A stretch of 12,434 bases of DNA from an uncultured Bacteroidota bacterium. Its GTDB lineage: Bacteria > Bacteroidota > Bacteroidia > Flavobacteriales > BACL11. The stretch's first letter is position 1; each line of letters begins with the position of its first letter. Shown piece after piece: positions 7,100 through 12,434 of the stretch. The notes beneath the pieces are model-generated. The model searched no databases, was not told where the DNA came from, and saw nothing but the letters and a program-made list of their open reading frames with translations. Location of the stretch: NCBI GenBank assembly GCA_902514225.1, contig CABXPN010000030.1:1-12434 (forward strand), written 5' to 3'. A program made the translations under genes and the position numbers.

Positions 7100-10000
7100 A
7101 TGAACAGAATACTTCTTATAATCGGATTACTTCTTTCCGTATTTATAATTAATGCTCAAGTTATTATCTCAGATGATACTATGTTTTGCAGTTCTCAACC
7201 ACATGATTTATATGCAATGAGTGCAGAACAATCTTCTATGAGTCAAGATGATCAACATGATGTTGTTGTTCCTATTGGTTTTGATTTTGATTTTTATGGA
7301 GGTACTTATGATAAATGTGTAGTTTCAGGTAATGGTTATATTACTTTTGATACTTCCGTTGCTAGTACATGGTCACCTTATAGTATTAATCAGGCAATAC
7401 CAAATCCTGGTTCTATGCCTGAAAACGCTATTTTAGCTCCATGGCAAGATATTGATGTAGGGGTTTCAGGGTCTATTTATTATGGAACAACAGGAATAGC
7501 TCCTAACAGAAGATTTACGGTTACTTGGTGTGCTATTGCTATGTACTCTTGTAATCAAATGCTACATACCTCACAAGCTGTATTGCATGAAGGTAGTAAT
7601 AAGATTGAGATGTTTATTCAGGATAAACCACTTTGCATAACTTGGAATGGTGGAGCTGCAATTCAAGGTTTAGTAGATGCTACATCTACAAATTTTGATA
7701 TAGTTGATGATCCTATTTTGTTACTTCCAAGAAATTGGCCATTAACTTGGACTGCTACAAATGAAGGTTGGGAGTTTCTACCAAATGGAACAACTTCTTA
7801 TAATATTAATGCAATTGCATACCAACCAATTATAGCAGGTTTAGCTACATGGACTGATGCTATTGGTACTGTTTTAGGTACAGGACCAATCTTAACTGTT
7901 AATCCAACAAATACAACTACATATTATTGTTCTATTACGGGTAGTTGTGCGGGTGTTACTCTTACTGATTCTGTTACAATAGCTATTACGGGTTGTTTTG
8001 GTATGAATTTAACTTCAACTCCATCATCTTGTTCAGGAACTGATGGAACTGTTACAGTTGCTCCAACAATAATTGGAGTAACAACTTCCCCTCCTTGGAC
8101 TATTGAATTACAAGATTTTAATGGAATAAATGTTCAAGTAGCAAATAATGTAATGACTACTACACATACATTCTCAAATGTTGTTACAGGTCCATATATT
8201 GTTAAGATCACTCAAACAAATGGATATTCTGCTCAGGATACAATTATTATATCTCAGATACAAAATCCTCTTATTGTTACTACAAATCATCAAGATGTAA
8301 ATTGCTATGGTGGATCTAATGGTGTTATTTCAGTTATTCCACAAGGATCAGGAGCGTCTCCATATCAATTTTATATTAACGGTTCTCTTGCAACCAATCC
8401 ATTCCCTTACGATAGTGTTTTTACAAGTTTATCTCCAGGAGTATATATTATGTCTGTTATAGATACAAATAACTGTATGGATAAAGATACAGTGGTTATT
8501 ACTCAGCCAAATTTCCCATTACAAATTTCTCCTACTTCTAATAAAGTAAATTGTCATGGTGAAGCTTCAGGTTTTTCTGCCGTTTCTTCAACAGGAGGTA
8601 CTCCTTCTTATAATTATGAGTGGTTTGATGGAAGTTACACTTCTATTGGTTTAGGAGATAGTATTACTGGATTATTGGGAGGAAGTTATTTTGTAAAGGT
8701 AACAGATGCTAATGGTTGTGAAGATGTTGGAAATATACAGATATTACAGATGCAAACACCACTTTTGGGTAATAATCAGATCTTTGGGGTTCCATGTAAA
8801 TATGACAGTACTGGGATGATAGTTTCTCAGGCTGTTGGAAGTCAAGGTCCTTATAGGTATTATTGGTTCAATCCTCAAGGTGATAGTTTGATTCAACCTG
8901 ATACAGATCAGTTTCTATTTGGTAGAGATACTTTAGCGGACTTACCTACAGGTGTTTATGATTTACATTTGTATGATGCAAATGGTTGTACAGAAAACTA
9001 CACTATCACAGTTGGAGAACCAACAGACGCATTGAGCATTGATAGTGTTGTAATGAGTAATATGGTAAGATGTTATGGTGAGGATGATGGGGCAGCTTTG
9101 GCTTATGTAAGTGGAGGAATGCCGAACTATTATTTTATGTGGGATAATGGAGAGTTAAATTCCAATGCAGTAAACTTGACTTCTGGATATCATGTATTAA
9201 CCTTAACGGATGATTGGGGTTGTGTAGTAAAGGATAGTGTTTATGTTAATGAGAATACCTTAATAGAAACAACAATTTCAGTAGATAATGAGGTAAGTTG
9301 TTATGGTTTGAGTGATGGAAGTGTAAGTGCGACATCTGTTGGAGGTTCTCCAAATTACACTTATTTTTGGTCTAACTTATCTACTTCTAACACAGGTACT
9401 TCTAGTACGAATTCTGGATTAATTTATGGTAGTTATTATTTAACTACTCAAGATATTTATGGTTGTGAAGTTTTTGATACGGTATTAGTTTTACAACCTG
9501 ACCCTTTAAATATAGAGTCAGATGAGATAGATAGTATCTCTTGTTATGGATATAATGATGGTTTGGCATATGCTTACGCTTGGGGGGGTACTTCTCCATA
9601 TACATTCTATTGGGATAGTTTAAGTGGTTTTGTTGGGGATACTAATGGAATGTTAACTCCTGGAGTTCATACGGTTTTTGTTGTAGATGATAGAGGATGT
9701 ATATCTTCTGATACGGTATTGATACATGAGCCTCCAGTTTTTGAAGTAAATATTATAGATGGTTTAACTATTTGGCCTTATTGTATTGGTGTAAATTCAG
9801 CAAGTTTAACTTCTGAGGCTATAGGAGGGACGCCATTTTTAACGGCACCTTACTATAGTTATGTTTGGGATGATAATCCTGTTACTCCACAAACTACTCC
9901 GGTAGCTTCTAGTTTATTAGCAGGAGTTTACACGGTTACTGTTACAGATAGTAGAGGATGTGTAGTAAGTGCAACAAAAGATATAGATACGATAACTGGA

Positions 10001-11566
10001 ACTATGACTTCTGATATTCATGATTCATTAACTTATAATGGAGGTTACCATGTAAGTTGTTATGGAGAAGATGATGGTGAGTTGTATGTTGTGGGAGGAG
10101 GGACAGACCATGTTCCGTTTACTTATCAGTGGTATGGTCCGAATGGATTTAATTCTACGAACGATAGTATATTTGATTTAGTAGCGGGAACCTATAGTGT
10201 AACAGTTTTAGATAGTAATGGATGTAGTGTAAATAATAGTTTTGACATTACTACTCCAGATGAGTTGACCTATACTACAATTGGAGTTTTCAGAAATGAG
10301 AGTTGTGATGGAAGTTGTAACGGACAGATAGAAATAGATTTAACAGGAGGAACTTCTCCTTATGTTGGAGTTTCTACTAATGTGTCTACAGGAGTTCAAT
10401 TAACATCTACAATGATTGGAGATAGTATTTTAGGAGATATATGTTCTGGTACATGGAGTGTTGTTCTTACGGATGATAATGGATGTTCTTCTTCTTTAAT
10501 AGCAGGAGGTGTAGGAATACAAACAGTTGGACATAATAATCAGACAACATCACAGATAAATCAATCAACAGTTCAGAATATATTGTGTTATGGAACAAGT
10601 ACAGGAAGTTTAGATGTATTGAGTCCGAACCCGAATACAACAAATTATAGTTATAATTGGGTACATGCATTAACAGGAACATCTGTTGGAGTAGGGAATA
10701 CAGCAACAAATCTTTCTGCAGGGTTCTATGTTTTAGAAGCTCAGTATATGGATGGATTAAACGTTGGACCTTATGATGGATGTACTACAAGAGATACTAT
10801 TGAGATTACTCAGATAGATGAGATTGAGATAACTGCAGTTATAGAGGATGTAGATTGTTATGATAATAATACTGGGAGCATTACAATAGCTGCTCCGCTA
10901 GGAGGAGTAACAGGAGGTACTCCAAACTACACTTTCCAATGGAACCCAGGTTCAACTTCAGGGTCTACTATTAATAATTTAACGGAAGGTACTTATACTT
11001 TAAGTGTAACAGATATCAATGGATGTTTACAAGTAGACACTTTTGTAGTAATGGAGCCAGATGTTTTAGTAGCAAATGTAACACAGAATGGAGCTACTTT
11101 AACAGTTAATGTAACAGGAGGAACTACTAGTTATACTCATAGTTGGAGAGAGAGTTCAAATCCGAATCTGAATTTACAAGGAGGAACAACTTATATGGTT
11201 TTAACTCCAGGAACATATTATTGTATTGTTACAGATGCAAATCTTTGTGAAACAACGTCTAATTCATTTACATATACTTCTCCACCTCCTCCTCCACCTC
11301 CTCCTCCAACTTCTATAGATGAATCTAAAATAATTTTAGAAATATATCCAAACCCTTTTGTAGATAGAACAACAGTAGATTTTGGTAGGTTGATAATTGA
11401 AGGAGAGTTAAAGGTGATAGATATTTTAGGAAATGTAGTGGATGTTTACAAGTTAAAGAATCAGAGAGAATTAGTTATAGAGAGAGAAACAAAAAGTAAG
11501 GGAGTCTACTTTGTAGAACTTAACATAAATAACCACAAAATATTTAAGAAAATTACTTTACAATAA
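7100..11566 (+). CDS. SprB-repeat secreted adhesin with nidogen-like N-terminus and type A T9SS sorting domain
   Basis: A complete 1488-aa exported protein. The ATG at 7100 is chosen because a clear signal peptide follows: Met-Asn-Arg, a hydrophobic core, and probable cleavage after Asn-Ala at residue 19 before Gln20. Residues about 55-205 resemble a nidogen-like beta-sandwich (Pro-Ile-Gly-Phe-x-Phe-x-Phe-Tyr-Gly, Ser-Gly-Asn-Gly-Tyr-Ile-x-Phe, Ala-Pro-Trp-x-Asp). About 233-300 is Ig-like. About 301-1392 holds 12-13 SprB-type repeats. Nine prolines (1395-1403) form a linker to a Por-secretion-tail domain (1404-1488, Tyr-Pro-Asn-Pro-Phe at 1416). In known systems such tails route proteins through T9SS, with tail removal and often cell-surface attachment. 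No Shine-Dalgarno site is seen; the leader is A-rich as usual in this phylum. No TAnnTTTG promoter lies in the 64-bp gap, so read-through from upstream is possible. Adhesion is inferred from architecture; the ligand is unknown. Confidence 0.92.
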   Translation: MNRILLIIGLLLSVFIINAQVIISDDTMFCSSQPHDLYAMSAEQSSMSQDDQHDVVVPIGFDFDFYGGTYDKCVVSGNGYITFDTSVASTWSPYSINQAIPNPGSMPENAILAPWQDIDVGVSGSIYYGTTGIAPNRRFTVTWCAIAMYSCNQMLHTSQAVLHEGSNKIEMFIQDKPLCITWNGGAAIQGLVDATSTNFDIVDDPILLLPRNWPLTWTATNEGWEFLPNGTTSYNINAIAYQPIIAGLATWTDAIGTVLGTGPILTVNPTNTTTYYCSITGSCAGVTLTDSVTIAITGCFGMNLTSTPSSCSGTDGTVTVAPTIIGVTTSPPWTIELQDFNGINVQVANNVMTTTHTFSNVVTGPYIVKITQTNGYSAQDTIIISQIQNPLIVTTNHQDVNCYGGSNGVISVIPQGSGASPYQFYINGSLATNPFPYDSVFTSLSPGVYIMSVIDTNNCMDKDTVVITQPNFPLQISPTSNKVNCHGEASGFSAVSSTGGTPSYNYEWFDGSYTSIGLGDSITGLLGGSYFVKVTDANGCEDVGNIQILQMQTPLLGNNQIFGVPCKYDSTGMIVSQAVGSQGPYRYYWFNPQGDSLIQPDTDQFLFGRDTLADLPTGVYDLHLYDANGCTENYTITVGEPTDALSIDSVVMSNMVRCYGEDDGAALAYVSGGMPNYYFMWDNGELNSNAVNLTSGYHVLTLTDDWGCVVKDSVYVNENTLIETTISVDNEVSCYGLSDGSVSATSVGGSPNYTYFWSNLSTSNTGTSSTNSGLIYGSYYLTTQDIYGCEVFDTVLVLQPDPLNIESDEIDSISCYGYNDGLAYAYAWGGTSPYTFYWDSLSGFVGDTNGMLTPGVHTVFVVDDRGCISSDTVLIHEPPVFEVNIIDGLTIWPYCIGVNSASLTSEAIGGTPFLTAPYYSYVWDDNPVTPQTTPVASSLLAGVYTVTVTDSRGCVVSATKDIDTITGTMTSDIHDSLTYNGGYHVSCYGEDDGELYVVGGGTDHVPFTYQWYGPNGFNSTNDSIFDLVAGTYSVTVLDSNGCSVNNSFDITTPDELTYTTIGVFRNESCDGSCNGQIEIDLTGGTSPYVGVSTNVSTGVQLTSTMIGDSILGDICSGTWSVVLTDDNGCSSSLIAGGVGIQTVGHNNQTTSQINQSTVQNILCYGTSTGSLDVLSPNPNTTNYSYNWVHALTGTSVGVGNTATNLSAGFYVLEAQYMDGLNVGPYDGCTTRDTIEITQIDEIEITAVIEDVDCYDNNTGSITIAAPLGGVTGGTPNYTFQWNPGSTSGSTINNLTEGTYTLSVTDINGCLQVDTFVVMEPDVLVANVTQNGATLTVNVTGGTTSYTHSWRESSNPNLNLQGGTTYMVLTPGTYYCIVTDANLCETTSNSFTYTSPPPPPPPPPTSIDESKIILEIYPNPFVDRTTVDFGRLIIEGELKVIDILGNVVDVYKLKNQRELVIERETKSKGVYFVELNINNHKIFKKITLQ
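8000..11275 (+). repeat. SprB-type protein repeat array in the second adhesin
   Basis: Twelve recognisable units and one degenerate last unit. The starting cysteine motifs read in order Cys-Ser-Gly, Cys-Tyr-Gly, Cys-His-Gly, Cys-Lys-Tyr, Cys-Tyr-Gly (three units), Cys-Ile-Gly, Cys-Tyr-Gly, Cys-Asp-Gly, Cys-Tyr-Gly, Cys-Tyr-Asp. Most units end in Asp-x-x-Gly-Cys. From the second unit on, each has a counterpart in the same order in the upstream gene. The last unit (about 11069-11275) lacks the first cysteine but keeps Gly-Gly-Thr-x-x-Tyr-x-x-x-Trp. Confidence 0.85.
11282..11308 (+). repeat. Nine-proline linker, CCA(CCT)3 microrepeat
   Basis: Nine consecutive proline codons arranged as a 12-bp unit (CCA CCT CCT CCT) repeated twice plus one CCA. 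The tract joins the last repeat to the sorting domain and would form a stiff polyproline helix. Runs of this length normally need EF-P to be translated efficiently. The DNA repeat could change length by slippage in steps that keep the frame. Confidence 0.9.
11309..11563 (+). other. Type A T9SS C-terminal sorting domain (Por secretion tail)
   Basis: The last 85 residues match the Por-secretion-system tail family: Ile-Tyr-Pro-Asn-Pro-Phe, then a conserved Thr-x-Val-Asp-Phe strand, Leu-Lys-Val-Ile-Asp-Ile-Leu-Gly-Asn-Val-Val, Lys-Gly-Val-Tyr-Phe-Val-Glu-Leu, and a final Lys-Lys-Ile-Thr-Leu-Gln. This class is distinct from the type B domain that ends the upstream gene. Confidence 0.93.
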
Positions 11567-11609
11567 TTCCTAGTTTTTTGTAAAATAGACAATCTTTCCA
11601 AACAGGTTT

Positions 11610-11627
11610 TTCACAATTTTATGTGAA
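11610..11627 (+). terminator. Weak hairpin downstream of the second adhesin gene
   Basis: A perfect 6-bp inverted repeat (11610-11615 TTCACA with 11622-11627 TGTGAA) with a 6-nt loop, 43 nt after the stop codon. It has two G-C pairs and no immediate T run; the next T-rich stretch begins at 11634. It may help end the adhesin transcript but is not a convincing terminator. No stronger hairpin was seen between 11567 and 11760, so read-through into the ribosomal operon cannot be excluded. Confidence 0.25.
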
Positions 11628-11761
11628 TAAGACTTTTCTTAATTGTAAAAAAATCCCATTAATTCTAATAAAAAACACATCATAAATTGACTGTTTTTAT
11701 CTAGAAACTTAAAATAATCAAAAAAAACAAACTTCCTTTTCTTTATACTAAAAGAAATTAC

Positions 11762-11769
11762 TACATTTG
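11762..11769 (+). promoter_or_regulatory. Bacteroidota -7 promoter element (TACATTTG) of the str operon
   Basis: TACATTTG fits the TAnnTTTG -7 consensus of Bacteroidota primary-sigma promoters. It lies 38 nt before the rpsL ATG, which predicts transcription from about 11775 and a short leader of roughly 30 nt. No clean TTG -33 element is visible at the expected distance; the region 11735-11745 is only T-rich. An A-rich tract at 11711-11730 could act as an UP-like element. Confidence 0.65.
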
Positions 11770-11807
11770 CCGACCGTTTTAATAAGAAAATTAAGGTAAA
11801 GAAAATT

Positions 11808-12182
11808 ATGCCAACAATACAACAGTTAGTAAGACAAGGAAGAACTAAATTAAAGAAGAAGAGTAAATCTTTAGCTTTAGATAGTTGTCCTCAAAGAAGA
11901 GGTGTGTGTACCAGAGTGTATACAACAACTCCTAAAAAACCAAACTCTGCACTTAGAAAGGTAGCTAGGGTTAGGTTAACAAATGGAAATGAAGTAAATG
12001 CTTATATCGGAGGAGAAGGTCATAACTTACAAGAACATTCAATTGTTTTAGTGAGAGGTGGAAGAGTAAAAGATTTACCGGGTGTAAGATATCATGTAGT
12101 TAGAGGGGCTTTAGATACCTCTGGAGTAGATGATAGAACACAAAGAAGATCAAAGTATGGTGCTAAAAAACCTAAAAAATAA
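11808..12182 (+). CDS. rpsL: 30S ribosomal protein S12
   Basis: A complete 124-aa S12, the same length as the E. coli protein and nearly gapless against it from memory. S12 sits at the decoding centre of the 30S subunit and influences tRNA selection accuracy. Visible hallmarks are [11 protein letters not shown] at 27-37, Pro-Lys-Lys-Pro-Asn-Ser-Ala at 42-48, and Arg-Val-Lys-Asp-Leu-Pro-Gly at 86-92. Lys43 and Lys88 (counting Met), the classic streptomycin-resistance positions, are wild type. Asp89, the residue methylthiolated by RimO in E. coli, is present. The N-terminal Pro-Thr-Ile-Gln-Gln-Leu-Val and the basic Lys-Lys-Pro-Lys-Lys end fit Bacteroidota. There is no Shine-Dalgarno site; the leader is A-rich. 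It is the first gene of a str operon with rpsG 14 nt downstream. Confidence 0.99.
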   Translation: MPTIQQLVRQGRTKLKKKSKSLALDSCPQRRGVCTRVYTTTPKKPNSALRKVARVRLTNGNEVNAYIGGEGHNLQEHSIVLVRGGRVKDLPGVRYHVVRGALDTSGVDDRTQRRSKYGAKKPKK

Positions 12183-12196
12183 ATAGATTTTAGAAA

Positions 12197-12434
12197 ATGA
12201 GAAAATCAAGAGCTAAAAAAAGAATATTATTACCGGACCCAAAATTTGGTAGTGTTAGTGTAACAAGGTTTGTAAATAACCTGATGTTAGATGGCAAGAA
12301 AAGTGTAGCGTTTAAAGTATTTTATAGTGCTTTAGATATTATTGCTACTAAAGTTGAAGAGGAAGATCCGTTAGCGGTTTGGGAGAAGTCATTAGAAAAC
12401 ATAACTCCTCATGTTGAAGTAAGGAGTAGAAGAA
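12197..12434 (+). CDS. rpsG: 30S ribosomal protein S7, 3' end cut by window
   Basis: The first 79 codons of S7, starting Met-Arg-Lys-Ser-Arg-Ala-Lys-Lys-Arg. Family landmarks are Leu-Pro-Asp-Pro-Lys-Phe-Gly at 12-18, Phe-Val-Asn-Asn-Leu-Met-Leu-Asp-Gly-Lys-Lys-Ser at 25-36, and Glu-Asn-Ile-Thr-Pro-His-Val-Glu-Val-Arg-Ser-Arg-Arg at 67-79. S7 binds the 3' domain of 16S rRNA and nucleates assembly of the 30S head. The gene follows rpsL after 14 nt and is surely cotranscribed with it. In E. coli the longer rpsL-rpsG gap carries the S7 autoregulatory site; here the gap is too short for that structure. The remaining half or so of the protein lies beyond the window, where fusA would usually follow. 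Confidence 0.98.
   Translation, partial: MRKSRAKKRILLPDPKFGSVSVTRFVNNLMLDGKKSVAFKVFYSALDIIATKVEEEDPLAVWEKSLENITPHVEVRSRR

Noticed and set aside
10467..10709. 80-codon open frame on the - strand with Leu-rich, membrane-like sequence
   Set aside because: The hydrophobic look comes from reading Asn/Thr/Ser codons of the repeats in reverse; no promoter or leader supports it.
11567..11760. A small gene or structured RNA between the second adhesin and rpsL
   Set aside because: The stretch is very AT-rich, has no sizeable open frame, and only one weak hairpin was found by eye.
11808..12182. Streptomycin-resistance change in S12
   Set aside because: Lys43 and Lys88 are both lysine and the surrounding motifs are intact.

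Overview
The window reads as the chromosome of an AT-rich member of the Bacteroidota, most likely a Flavobacteriales-like gliding or surface-attached bacterium. The evidence is the two secreted repeat proteins ending in type IX secretion system (T9SS) sorting domains, Bacteroidota-style S12 and S7 proteins, A-rich leaders without Shine-Dalgarno sites, and a TAnnTTTG promoter element before rpsL. Genus and species cannot be read from this sequence.

Layout: all four genes lie on the + strand. Positions 1-7035 hold the 3' part of a giant adhesin-like gene (2344 codons visible, 5' end outside the window). It is built mostly of SprB-type repeats, carries two related jelly-roll-like modules, and ends in a type B (gliding-motility-associated, CHU_C-like) sorting domain. 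A 64-bp gap with a hairpin terminator candidate follows. Positions 7100-11566 hold a complete 1488-aa second repeat protein: signal peptide, nidogen-like N-terminal region, Ig-like domain, about 12-13 SprB-type repeats, a nine-proline linker and a type A (Por secretion tail) sorting domain. A 241-bp gap then carries the promoter of the str ribosomal operon, followed by rpsL (complete) and rpsG (cut by the window edge).

The main result is that the two giant proteins are not merely similar in repeat type. By eye, about eleven consecutive repeats match one to one and in the same order (roughly 2395-5709 against 8264-11068), including idiosyncratic units with shared odd cysteines and linkers. This points to duplication of a whole ectodomain, followed by divergence, attachment to a different class of T9SS signal, and gain of a jelly-roll-like module in the first copy. 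No secretion partner gene (PorP/SprF family) lies in the window. The adhesin pair and the ribosomal operon are probably functionally unrelated neighbours.
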